From an uncultured Lachnospiraceae bacterium (lineage in GTDB: Bacteria > Bacillota_A > Clostridia > Lachnospirales > Lachnospiraceae), in contig CAJTOU010000001.1 of the NCBI GenBank assembly GCA_910577835.1, forward strand, positions 4,138 through 68,137: a DNA stretch of 64,000 bases, in the 5' to 3' direction. Shown here in pieces: positions 1-9,300 of this stretch; the stretch's first letter is position 1; each line of letters begins with the position of its first letter. The notes beneath the pieces are model-generated. The model ran no database searches, was not told where the DNA came from, and was given only the letters and a program-made list of their open reading frames with translations. The position numbers and the translations under genes were made by a program.

Positions 1-1
1 A

Positions 2-2419
2 AAGAAAAAATATATTCTGCTTGCTGCCGGGACTCTTGCTGCAGGTTTCGTTGCTATATTTGCTACGATAATGGCAAAAGCGGTATTTGACGGAGATACA
101 GAGGCGGTACATATCAATCCTGATGAAATCGAAAATTCTACTTTGATTATCGGGACTCATTTGATTCATATCAGTGTGCTGAATGATGAAATTTATGATG
201 TGGCGATAAAGACGACGCAGGTGTCTGGTCAGACAGAGCTGTATTATAAATCCGAGCTGTCAAATGGAGACTGGTATATGATATCCGATGCGTCTGAGCT
301 TTCTGATATTATTTCGCCGGAAAAAAAGGTGGATTCTTCGGTTATCCATGATTTATATATACGATTTCATACCCGCTCAGACGGTATTACCTATGATTTA
401 CTTGAAAATACGGCTGTCTGTATTTTTAACACCTCCGACCCCTATACACTCTTAGAACTTTCTGAAATGGATGCGATAAAAACCCAGATGGATAACCTTC
501 AGCAAAAAGAAAACAAAAGCGCCACAGATGAAAAAAATCTTTCGAATCTTCTTTTATTATCAGAGAACAGCGACAATCTGAAAGAAAGAAATCAGCAGGC
601 TGACGAAACACTTGCCAGTCTGAATGAATTTTACATAAAAAATGTCCAAAGTCCCGAAGCTGATACGCTTATGGAAGTAATGAAACAGGTGGACAGCGGG
701 CGGCGTGCAGATGTGCTTGAGGAGCTTTCAGAGAAACTTTTACCAGACCTTTTAAATCAGGTACAGCTTGGAAGCGAAAAGGAAACAGACGGACTTTATG
801 TGGATGATGATTTGACCGCTGCAATAGGAACAGCATTGGAAGAAGTCCATAACAGCCTGATAGAGTATGAAAGTGAAGCATTGCAGGAGGGTGAACATTC
901 CGTTAGTCAGGCAAATTATAATTTGATTCAGGAGCTTTCGAAAGCGGCGAAAGCCGGAAATGAAGAGGAGGTCCTGTCACTGGCAGAGAGCATCGGGGAT
1001 TTGGCTCATATAGAGAGCGGAATTACTGTCAATCCGGACAGAGAAAGTCTGTTGATTACAGAAACACTTCTTCCGCTGGCAGACGCAAATTTAAAAACAT
1101 GCACAGATGCAGAAGAGTTTCAAAAAGCGCTTTCCGAGGGAGAATTTCTGGCAAAAGCGGCGGTAGCGAAGATGTCTTTTGACAATGCAGAAAAATTTTT
1201 AGAAGAAAGAATCACACAAACAGACGCTGTTCTTGAAGAGTTGAGAACGCTTGGAAGTTTGAATAATGAGCTGTATCAGGCAGTACAGGGTATGGCAGAA
1301 GACAGTAAAAATACTTTACGGGCAGCTATGGCGGAGCTTTCTTCTCAAAATACCGATGAACTTGGTGAGCTTCTGGAAAAAAAGAAGAATTTGCAGACAA
1401 AACGATTATCTGAATTGGACAACAATCGTCTGACACAGGCAGAAGCTTTAGAGAGAGAACTGGAAGCTTTAGAGACGGAAATAAACGCTCTGGAAAAAAA
1501 GCTGACAGACATTCTAAATTCGGATACTGGCGGCGAGGCAGAGAAGGCAAGAGCCAGAGCGGCTCTGCAAAGCGGTCTTGCTGCTTCTCAAATCGAGACT
1601 TTCAAAGAAAGCATTTTGGAGGCATTGAAAGAGGGACAATATGACCAGATTTCCGATTTGCTTGAAGGAATGAAAGTACTTGCACAATCCAGCCCTGTTC
1701 AGGTATTAAATGCGTTAAAGGAGGCTTACAAAAGCACGGCGGCTAAATTATATCTGCAAGAGGACAGCCAAAATAAAGACAGTCAGAATAAGGAGCTGGA
1801 AAAGATATTAGGTGAAATTGAAGATATAACCGCAGATATTGCCCCGCTTGTATCATCAGAACCAGACAAGGACACATTAATGGAAAATCTGGAAAATGCG
1901 CTGGACAAATCTCTGACACAATACAGTGACAAGGAACAGGCAGCAGCGGTGATTGCGCTGGAACAGTATGCCGTGGAAACCGGAAATGCCAACGCAAAAA
2001 AGCTTGTCATGGAGCTTGTGACGGACTGCTATAATGCGGATAACCGTTATGTTTATCTGAAATTAAAAAATGAAACAGAGTCGTTTATTCCTTTAGATAC
2101 CTTTGCCAAATGCAGCCAGACATACCGATATATATATCATGACGGCAATAAAACGGGAATTCTCAGAAAAAGAACAGAATTTTATGAATTTACGGCATTT
2201 TCTGCAACAGTAAAAAAACAGGAGAATATGACAGAGCAGATGGACACTTATGCCAGATATCAGACTTCTATCTATGTTTCCTCTGAATATATGAACCAGA
2301 CCTTTCAGGTTTTTGGACAATCTATTTCAGATACGGAATATGCCATACTGCTTTTTCCTGATATGGAAGAGCTGATTACCAGATTTTTGGAAGAGCTGAC
2401 ACAGGAAGGGGGAAGATAA
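2..2419 (+). CDS. membrane-anchored coiled-coil protein, 5' partial, first visible gene of the CIS cluster
   Basis: The reading frame is open from the window edge. The 23 codons before the first internal ATG (position 71) encode a Lys-rich start and a hydrophobic stretch (ILLAAGTLAAGFVAIFATIM), so the true start is probably just outside the window and the protein has an N-terminal signal or membrane anchor. About 150 residues of mixed beta/alpha sequence follow, then a long acidic, helical region with coiled-coil heptads (DNA about 465-640 and 1400-1530). The C-terminal 130 residues look globular. I do not recognise a family. It ends one base before the PAAR-like gene, so it is almost certainly in the same operon. 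It could be a tape measure, a membrane anchor for the injection machine, or a cargo; none of these is proven. Confidence 0.8.
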   Translation, partial: KKKYILLAAGTLAAGFVAIFATIMAKAVFDGDTEAVHINPDEIENSTLIIGTHLIHISVLNDEIYDVAIKTTQVSGQTELYYKSELSNGDWYMISDASELSDIISPEKKVDSSVIHDLYIRFHTRSDGITYDLLENTAVCIFNTSDPYTLLELSEMDAIKTQMDNLQQKENKSATDEKNLSNLLLLSENSDNLKERNQQADETLASLNEFYIKNVQSPEADTLMEVMKQVDSGRRADVLEELSEKLLPDLLNQVQLGSEKETDGLYVDDDLTAAIGTALEEVHNSLIEYESEALQEGEHSVSQANYNLIQELSKAAKAGNEEEVLSLAESIGDLAHIESGITVNPDRESLLITETLLPLADANLKTCTDAEEFQKALSEGEFLAKAAVAKMSFDNAEKFLEERITQTDAVLEELRTLGSLNNELYQAVQGMAEDSKNTLRAAMAELSSQNTDELGELLEKKKNLQTKRLSELDNNRLTQAEALERELEALETEINALEKKLTDILNSDTGGEAEKARARAALQSGLAASQIETFKESILEALKEGQYDQISDLLEGMKVLAQSSPVQVLNALKEAYKSTAAKLYLQEDSQNKDSQNKELEKILGEIEDITADIAPLVSSEPDKDTLMENLENALDKSLTQYSDKEQAAAVIALEQYAVETGNANAKKLVMELVTDCYNADNRYVYLKLKNETESFIPLDTFAKCSQTYRYIYHDGNKTGILRKRTEFYEFTAFSATVKKQENMTEQMDTYARYQTSIYVSSEYMNQTFQVFGQSISDTEYAILLFPDMEELITRFLEELTQEGGR

Positions 2420-2420
2420 A

Positions 2421-2813
2421 ATGAGACAGCTTGTTGTTTCAGGCGCTATGATAAGCTGCAGTTTCGGAACCGCTCCGGCGTCTTTAAACGTAACATCACA
2501 GACAAAATGTCTGGTTCAGGGAAAACCTGTTGCCACGATTCAGGATACTGCTGCAAATGTCAATATTCCACCATTTGGAACGTGTATATCCATGGCCAAT
2601 CCGCAGGTGGCTGCTGCTACCGCTGCGGCACTGGGGGTTTTGACACCGTGTCCCTGTACTCCTGTGGCAGCGGGGACATGGGTACCAAATAAGCCGAACT
2701 GCCTGATTTCAGGCGTTCCCTGTCTGGACAGCGGCAGTACGCTGATTTGCGCATTTGGAGCAGGAAGGATTTCAGTAGGGATGCCGGCGCAGACCAAGGC
2801 AGTCACAGGATAA
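2421..2813 (+). CDS. PAAR-like tip protein (DUF4280 type)
   Basis: A 130-residue protein rich in Gly, Ala, Pro and Cys, starting MRQLVVSGAMISCSFG, with the motifs NIPPFGTCISM and a C-terminal GAGRISVGMP. This pattern matches the DUF4280 PAAR-like family, which caps the spike of contractile injection systems and sharpens its tip. The start has a strong Shine-Dalgarno (AGGAAGGGGG) and lies one base after the upstream stop, implying translational coupling. Finding the tip gene ahead of the sheath gene supports a CIS rather than a prophage, since phages usually keep their PAAR tip with the baseplate genes. The family call rests on remembered motif pattern, not on a search. Confidence 0.8.
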   Translation: MRQLVVSGAMISCSFGTAPASLNVTSQTKCLVQGKPVATIQDTAANVNIPPFGTCISMANPQVAAATAAALGVLTPCPCTPVAAGTWVPNKPNCLISGVPCLDSGSTLICAFGAGRISVGMPAQTKAVTG

Positions 2814-2869
2814 AAACTGTAAATCAGGCAAATATATTTCAATAACTTGTTTAGTAAAGGAGAATGAGA

Positions 2870-4588
2870 ATGGGAGAATATTTATCACCGGGCGTATATG
2901 TGGAGGAATATGATAATACTCCACGTGCAATGGAAGGTGTAGGCACAAGCATCGCAGGTTTTGTGGGTATGGCACAGAAAGGCCCTGCTATCGGCGCGCC
3001 AGTACTGATTACTAATTTTGCAAATTTTATAAAGGTATTTGGAACTCCGTTAAGCGAGTTTACACATGGCGTATATCACTATCTTGCCGCCAGCGTGGAG
3101 CAGTTTTTCGCCAATGGCGGAACCTCCTGCTATGTGGCGAGAGTGGTTTCAGAGGATGCAAAAAAGGCTGAAAAGCAGGCTGGTCTGTTAAAATTTACTG
3201 CTGCCAGTGAAGGAAAATGGGGCAACCGGATTCAGGTTTCCCTGCAGTCTGTTATGAAGAAAAAAATGCAGCTTTTATCTTCGGCAGAAAGTGAGACAAG
3301 CTTTGTGGCAAAATCGGTGGAGGGCTTTCGCGAAGGAGATTTGGTCTTTGTAAATAATGAATATAACCGGATTACTTCTATTTTTGACCGGACTGTTACC
3401 TTTGAAAAACCGTTTGCTTCACAGGTAACAGACAATGCTCTGGTTCCGGCAGTTGTACTTTATCTGGCAGAGACAGATATGACAGTACGTTATAATGAAG
3501 AGGAGAAAGTCTATACTTCTTTAAGCTTTAATCTTTCTTCTCCGGACTATATTCTGTTCCGGCTGGAAAACAGTGAGCTGATAAAAGTAGAAGCGGGACT
3601 GTCGGAAGGTCAATCAGACAGTCAATCGAAAGGCTGGAAAAATCCAATCGAAGAAATACTGGGAGCAGGGATTACAGCCGGCAGTTTTACTTTGGAGGGC
3701 GGCTGTGACGGAAATATTGAAAAAGTAAATGCGGAAACTTTTATTGGTACAGATGATGGTCCCGGCAGGCGCACGGGGATTCAGGCGTTTTTGGAAAACA
3801 ATGTAGTGAGTATGCTGGCGGTTCCGGGTATTACAATACCAGAAGTCATAGTATCACTTGTTTCACATTGTGAAAATACCGGAAGCCGTTTTGCAGTAAT
3901 TGATATGCCGGAGAATATGGCAAAACCCGATGAGTTGATTACCTATCGTTCTATAATTGACAGCACCTATGCCGCCATGTATCATCCATGGGTTCAGGTA
4001 TTTGACCGGACAGCAAAAAAGCCTGCGTTTATTCCACCGTCAGGTGCAGTTCTTGGCGTGTATTCAAGAACAGATATTCATCGTGGAGTACATAAGGCAC
4101 CGGCCAACGAGACGATTCTCTGTACAGATTTAAAAATTCATTATACAAAGGCAGAACAGGATATTTTAAATCCAGAGGGTATTAATTTGATTCGAAAGCT
4201 TCCGGGGAATGGTATTCGGATTTGGGGCGCCAGAACAGCGGGCAGTAACACGTCGTTTCACTATGTCAATGTCAGAAGGCTGTTTATCTATGTAGAAGAG
4301 AGCATTAAGGCAAATACAAACTGGGTAGTATTTGAGCCGAATGATTCTGCGCTCTGGTCCAGAGTCAGCATGACCATTTCCGCTTTTCTGGATAATTTAT
4401 ACAGAAACGGTATGCTTACAGGCAGTTCACCGGAGGAAAGCTATTTTGTAGAAATCGGACCGTCTACCATGACGCAGGATGATATCAGAAGCGGAAGACT
4501 GATTTGTAATGTGGGAATTGCGCCTTCCAGACCGGCAGAATTTGTGATTTTCCGTGTAACGCAGCATACTCAGACAGGAGAAAATTAA
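2870..4588 (+). CDS. contractile tail sheath protein
   Basis: This 572-residue protein opens with MGEYLSPGVYVEEYDNT, the hallmark N-terminus of phage and CIS sheath proteins, followed by GVGTSIAGFVGMAQKGP. The C-terminal third (GIRIWGARTAG, NVRRLFIYVEESI, FEPNDSALWSRV) matches the conserved sheath core that polymerises around the tube and contracts. I chose the ATG at 2870 over the one at 2864 because the Shine-Dalgarno AAGGAG at 2857-2862 sits 7 bases from 2870 but only 1 base from 2864. It is the only sheath gene in the window; some CIS have two or three. The tube gene follows 15 bases later. Confidence 0.95.
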   Translation: MGEYLSPGVYVEEYDNTPRAMEGVGTSIAGFVGMAQKGPAIGAPVLITNFANFIKVFGTPLSEFTHGVYHYLAASVEQFFANGGTSCYVARVVSEDAKKAEKQAGLLKFTAASEGKWGNRIQVSLQSVMKKKMQLLSSAESETSFVAKSVEGFREGDLVFVNNEYNRITSIFDRTVTFEKPFASQVTDNALVPAVVLYLAETDMTVRYNEEEKVYTSLSFNLSSPDYILFRLENSELIKVEAGLSEGQSDSQSKGWKNPIEEILGAGITAGSFTLEGGCDGNIEKVNAETFIGTDDGPGRRTGIQAFLENNVVSMLAVPGITIPEVIVSLVSHCENTGSRFAVIDMPENMAKPDELITYRSIIDSTYAAMYHPWVQVFDRTAKKPAFIPPSGAVLGVYSRTDIHRGVHKAPANETILCTDLKIHYTKAEQDILNPEGINLIRKLPGNGIRIWGARTAGSNTSFHYVNVRRLFIYVEESIKANTNWVVFEPNDSALWSRVSMTISAFLDNLYRNGMLTGSSPEESYFVEIGPSTMTQDDIRSGRLICNVGIAPSRPAEFVIFRVTQHTQTGEN

Positions 4589-4603
4589 AAAAGGAGAGAA
4601 ATT

Positions 4604-5098
4604 ATGGCAACATATCAAAATAAAGCGGGCTTGTCTTATCCGCTTACAAAAATGAACTTTCTTGTAACCGTAGACAACGTAAACGGAACTGCTGCTTTTA
4701 ATGAGGTAAGCGGTGTAGAAGCTTCCGTAGATGTTATCGAATTTCGTCAGGGCAATGCACACAGTCTAGCGCCTGTAAAGCTGCCGGGGCTGGTAAAACA
4801 TGGAAATGTAACATTAAAAATGGGATATACCACAGACAGCGCCTTTAAGACATGGATACAGGAATGTGTCAGTGAAGTCAGAGGAGAAATGCCGAGAAAC
4901 AATGTGTCTATTGAGCTTATTGATATTAACGGAGGCGCACCACAGAATGCGGTTACATCTATCAGCGGAAGTACTGTATGGATATTGACCAATGCATGGG
5001 TAACAAAATATACAGCGCCGGATTTAAACTCTACCGCAAGCGAAGTGGCAATTGAATCGGTGGAAATCGCATATGAAGAATTAGTTATTCCTAATTAA
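4604..5098 (+). CDS. tail tube protein (gp19-like)
   Basis: A 164-residue protein with the T4 gp19/CIS inner-tube signature: an N-terminal YPLTKMNFLVTVD strand, FNEVSGVEASVDVIEFRQG, and LPGLVKHGNVTLKMGYT. It polymerises into the hollow tube inside the sheath. The ribosome site AAGGAGAG lies directly upstream. Its stop codon overlaps an ATG that begins the next frame (TAATG at 5096-5100), which argues for coupled translation with the small protein that follows. Order sheath then tube is the standard CIS order. Confidence 0.93.
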   Translation: MATYQNKAGLSYPLTKMNFLVTVDNVNGTAAFNEVSGVEASVDVIEFRQGNAHSLAPVKLPGLVKHGNVTLKMGYTTDSAFKTWIQECVSEVRGEMPRNNVSIELIDINGGAPQNAVTSISGSTVWILTNAWVTKYTAPDLNSTASEVAIESVEIAYEELVIPN

Positions 5099-5109
5099 TG
5101 GAGGATTTT

Positions 5110-5472
5110 ATGCAGACAGTCTATGAATTTACTTTGCCCAAGGGATATGTGGACAGTACAGGTGAAGTACACAGAAGAGGAAAAATGAGGCTGGCGACAG
5201 CGGGAGATGAAATCAGCGCTACAAGGGACCCCAGAGTGCTCAGCAATCCGTCGTATTTGACAATTGTTGTTCTTTCAAAGGTAATTACAGAGCTGGAAGG
5301 AATGGACATGGTGACGCCGACTACGATTGAACGGCTGTTTACGGCTGATTTGGCGTTTCTTCAGGATATGTATCAGAGAATTAATGACGTAGAGGTGCCG
5401 GAAATATCTGTCGTATGTCCTGATTGCGGGAAGTGTTACAGAGTACCATTAAATTTTACCATAGAGGACTGA
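5110..5472 (+). CDS. CIS/phage tail assembly protein with C-terminal zinc-ribbon-like pair
   Basis: A 120-residue protein beginning MQTVYEFTLPKGYVDSTGEV, with RLATAGDEI and LSKVITELEGMD, the pattern of the small 'phage tail assembly protein' that follows the tube gene in many extracellular CIS. The C-terminus carries CPDCGKC, which could bind a metal. I prefer the ATG at 5110 because GGAGG at 5100-5104 is correctly spaced for it; an ATG at 5098 overlaps the tube stop and has no ribosome site. By position it corresponds to tail-assembly chaperones. Its last 49 bases overlap the DUF6760-type frame in the -1 register and contain a slippery heptamer, so a longer fusion may also be made. Confidence 0.82.
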   Translation: MQTVYEFTLPKGYVDSTGEVHRRGKMRLATAGDEISATRDPRVLSNPSYLTIVVLSKVITELEGMDMVTPTTIERLFTADLAFLQDMYQRINDVEVPEISVVCPDCGKCYRVPLNFTIED

Positions 5473-5672
5473 GGCTTTATCCGCAGGAGGAATTATATAA
5501 AGAAATGTCCTTTCTCGCGTATTATTTCCACTGGAGCAGCAGAGAGGTTTTAGAGCTGGACCATCAGAGTCGCAGACGCTGGTGCAGGGAAATATCGGAG
5601 ATTCATAAAAGCCTTGGCGCCTCAGACCAGAAGAAAGAAAAGAGTATTTTTGATTTAAAGCCGAGCAGATAG
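5424..5672 (+). CDS. DUF6760-type small CIS protein, frame -1 to the preceding gene
   Basis: The frame opens after an in-frame stop at 5421-5423 and contains LYPQEELYKEMSFLAYYFHW and LDHQSRRRWCREI, the pattern of the small DUF6760 family found after tube genes in CIS clusters. It has no convincing start of its own: the only upstream candidate is a TTG at 5424 without a ribosome site, and the first ATG (5505) is 14 bases from AGGAGG and would cut the conserved motif. It is therefore probably made as the -1 frameshift extension of the preceding protein. Independent translation from 5424 or 5505 remains possible. Confidence 0.65.
   Translation: MREVLQSTIKFYHRGLRLYPQEELYKEMSFLAYYFHWSSREVLELDHQSRRRWCREISEIHKSLGASDQKKEKSIFDLKPSR
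5451..5457 (+). promoter_or_regulatory. candidate -1 ribosomal frameshift site (A AAT TTT)
   Basis: In the frame of the tail-assembly protein this reads tta-AAT-TTT, giving the heptamer A AAT TTT, which fits the X XXY YYZ rule for simultaneous -1 slippage. It lies inside the 49-base overlap (5424-5472) between the two frames. Slippage would join residue 116 to a 71-residue tail carrying the DUF6760-type sequence, making a product of about 187 residues. No downstream stimulatory structure was established by eye. Confidence 0.5.
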
Positions 5673-5684
5673 GAGGATAGAGGA

Positions 5685-6284
5685 ATGGAAAAAGAGCCTT
5701 TGATAAATTATAACTTTCTGCTTCGGGTAGAGGGAATGTTTGACTTGCCCTGTAAAAGCATAGCGGGATTCCAGAAAAAGCAGGAATATGAGTATATACA
5801 GGAAGGCGGCGTCAATGATTATGTGCATATCAGGAAAAAGCCCGCCAGTGAACCGAATACCTTTCAGGTAGAATGTTATGTGGGAACAGAACCAGACAAT
5901 GTTTTAAATTTGGGAACAGAATTTTCCATGCCAGTACAGATTTTGATTGCGCGTTATCCCGGAGAGTTTGAAAATCCAAAGAGAATTTTTGAATTTAAGG
6001 GATGCATAGTTACAGAAAAGCAGTATGGAGAGCTGAATGCAGAGAAAGGGGAAATTCTTACAGAAATAACGACGATTACCTATCAGACAATGACATGTAA
6101 GGATGCAAAAACAGAAAGTCGAAAGCCAGTATGGAAATTTGATAAAACAAATGCTGACGGAAACCATGAGCAGACAGCAAGGACTTTGGAAAGTTTTGGC
6201 ATTCAAAAGCAGAAAAATAAAAACGCCAGATTATGGCCAAAGGTAAACAGTGCAAAAAATATAAAAAATTATCTGAAATCATAG
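5685..6284 (+). CDS. second tail tube-like protein (gp19 family, Afp5-like position)
   Basis: A 199-residue protein whose first 150 residues look like the gp19 tube fold: YNFLLRVEGMFDLPCKSIAGF at the start, an EYEYIQEGGVNDYVH segment, and IFEFKGCIVTEKQYGEL. A lysine-rich tail of about 50 residues follows. A second, diverged tube protein is normal in CIS, where it forms the first ring on the baseplate. The start has AGGAGG 8 bases upstream. It lies between the DUF6760-type frame and the large charged protein, the same relative place as Afp5/Pvc5. Confidence 0.85.
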   Translation: MEKEPLINYNFLLRVEGMFDLPCKSIAGFQKKQEYEYIQEGGVNDYVHIRKKPASEPNTFQVECYVGTEPDNVLNLGTEFSMPVQILIARYPGEFENPKRIFEFKGCIVTEKQYGELNAEKGEILTEITTITYQTMTCKDAKTESRKPVWKFDKTNADGNHEQTARTLESFGIQKQKNKNARLWPKVNSAKNIKNYLKS

Positions 6285-6332
6285 AAAAGATACTGACAAC
6301 TAATAAGAGAAAACAGCTAATAGGAGAAAAAG

Positions 6333-9300
6333 ATGCTAATGCTGAAAAAACCGCTGCGGTTAAAGAGCCTTCTGGGTATTACATATAACGATGCATTTTC
6401 TGACAGGATACGGGCAAATTATGAATTTATGACAGCCGTAATAACAAAGGAGGAGCTTTTGCATCTTTTACTGGGGGAACCAAAGCAGACAGAGCAAAGA
6501 AGCGGTGTTACCATGATTGTTGAGAATACTGCTGTTGTAAATCAGAATGAAATTATCATACAACTGATAAATCAGGTGTTAAATCGTGTCTTAATGATGG
6601 GAGAAACGGGCATTACCTATCAGGATAATGTGTATATTGGATGTATTCTGCGCAAGTTTGGGATTGCAGATATTCGTACTTTTTTGGAAAGGATTCGAAG
6701 CAGCAAAGAAGAATATATTTTAAAAAATCAACTTTTAAAGAAATATGAACGGGAAAAAAATTTTTTGAAAATATATGAACTGACAGGAAACAAAAAGCCG
6801 GAAAATCAAACAGATATGGATAAAATCTCAGTGGAAAATCTTGAGAAAAAGGAAGAAAATTATTTATATGAAAAAGTGGTTCAAAGACTTTGTACTATGG
6901 AAATTTATCAGATAGTCAGCGAGTGGAATTATACACAGGGAGCAGGGCAAAAAATTCTTTTTCACAATGAACTGGCACTGTCCGAGCAGCAGGAAAATGT
7001 GCTGAATATGAGGCTGGTACAGAAAAAAAAAGAGTATGTATATCCGCACTGTCAGATGAATTTTATTTCTTCAAATCTTTATGAAACAGAGCTGCCGGAC
7101 AATGTATTTAATGGAAAAAGAAATATAGCTGTTGCAGAAAACAGCATATCTGTTGTGGAATATCATGTATCTGTTATGAGAGAGAATGTGTTTGCCCATC
7201 TTTTGAAAGCGGCGCTGTTTTCTCTGGCAAAGAGTGTTTCTCTGGCAGCAGTATTTCGGCAGGATTATGGTAAAAAAGAAAATCACTGGTTTGAAATGGG
7301 ATTTGAAATCTGTAATATTGCAAAAAATACTCTCAACCGGTGTCAATGGCAGTATCAGAATAGGCAGGTATTAAATACCGGTGAGATTCAGAGAGTTTTG
7401 AAGCAACAAAATCATTTGTATCGCTATGAGCTTTATGCATTGCAAAAATTGACAGAAAATAAAGAAAGTATAAAGGAACTGCTGATATATAAGGAAAATA
7501 TAAAAGACAGGGAAATAAAGAGTCGTTTGGACCAAGATAATTTAAATGAAAATAAGCCGGAGCAAGATTACTTAGAGCAAAGCGGTTTAAATCAGTATAA
7601 TTTGGAACAAAATGTTTTGGATGAAACTTGGCCGAAACAAAACAATTCAAAAGAAAATAATTTGAATCAGGACAGTGCAGAAAAAAGCAGTTTAGACAAT
7701 AAAGAAATTACATTTAAACTGAAAGAAATATTAAATGGAAAGAATATAGAAGCAGTACGAAGCGCTGAAAGGTGGAAGGAGAAAATGGAAAGTTTTCGTG
7801 CTGTGGATAAAGAAAAACATATAGAAAAAGGATTGACAGAAAAAAAACCGGAAGGAAAAGAACAACCGAAGAAACAGGAAAGAAACGATGAATGGAAAAG
7901 AGTGGCACAGGAGACAGAAAATGAAAAATTACAAAAAAAGCGGTATACAGAAAATAAGAAAATATTTTTGGACTTATATTTTGAAATCCAAAGGATTGAA
8001 ATGGCTGAAAATTATCTTGGTAAATATTTTCGTATATCAGGAAAAAAGTCGGAAGAAATAGGAGAAGAATCTTTAGCTGTTTTTGAAAAATTTTCAGTTC
8101 CAGTTAATGAATGGGTAGAAGAAATATTTTTAAAGGAAAGAAAAAATAGAGAACATTTTTCTGAGAGCCAGCAAAAACAGATTATAGAGTATTTTTCTGA
8201 AAGCCAGTTTGAAGGTGAAAATAAAGAAAACAAACAGAATAACAATAGAACAGAGAATAATTTTTCTCAAAATAATATTATTTTTTCTCAAACAACTCAA
8301 TTAAATGAAAATAAGTCAGAGAAAGATATACGAAAGAGAGATAATTTAGAAATAGATATAAAGGAAAGAACAAAAGAGAAAATAGCAGAGAAAAAACAAA
8401 TACAAAGAGAAAAAATACAGATTGAAAGAGAAGAATTGCAAAAAGAAAAGACCACAGAAGAAATACACGAGATTTTTAATAAATTAACTGTACAAAAAAG
8501 AGTTGTATATGAACAAAAAGAAAATTCAAATATTTCAGAGCAGAACAACTTATTTTTTAATACAAAGTCAGGCTGGACAGAACAGCCATTAATATCCGGA
8601 AGCCAAAATTTATATGGAATATATGAAAATCAGACAGATACAGACCAAACAATTTCTACTTTGTATCAAGTCAGTCCAGATGAAAAAGAAATTTCTGAAA
8701 AAAATGAAAAAGAAATTCAGAAAGTTTTTCGTGAACTAGATTTGCAAACTCATAAGACTGATTATAACAAATCAACTGCTGATATACAATCTTTGAGCAA
8801 TCCGATTTCTTTTGTGAAAACACAGTCAGAATCAGCGGGTAATTCATCTGTATTAGAAATACAGAATAATTATCAGGTTTCTGAAGTATTAACAGATATT
8901 GTTCAACCGAAAATTATTCATCAGAATAATACAGATATACATAACTTAAACCAAATAAAAAAAGATATTCGGGAACAAGCTGCTGAAGCTATGAAAGAAA
9001 TACAGTCAAAAAATAGTCAGGAACAAACAATTCAAGCGACAAGAGAAATACAATCAAGAAATATTCAAAAACAAACAATTGAAACTGCTAAAGAACTGTT
9101 ATCGAAAAACGTTCAGAAACAAGCTGCTGAAACTACCGAAAAAATATTAGAAAAAGAGTTTGTATTAGAACATATGCCATTAACAGAAACAGAAAAAAAT
9201 ATTCAGAAAGAAGTTGAAAAAGGTACTCAAAAAGATGTTATTCAACAGATTTTTCATGAAATAGAAACAGAGATTCTTTATGAAACTCAAAAAAACACAC

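Noticed and set aside
8973..9164. A surface adhesin reading of the repeat protein
   Set aside because: There is no signal peptide, membrane helix or cell-wall anchor.
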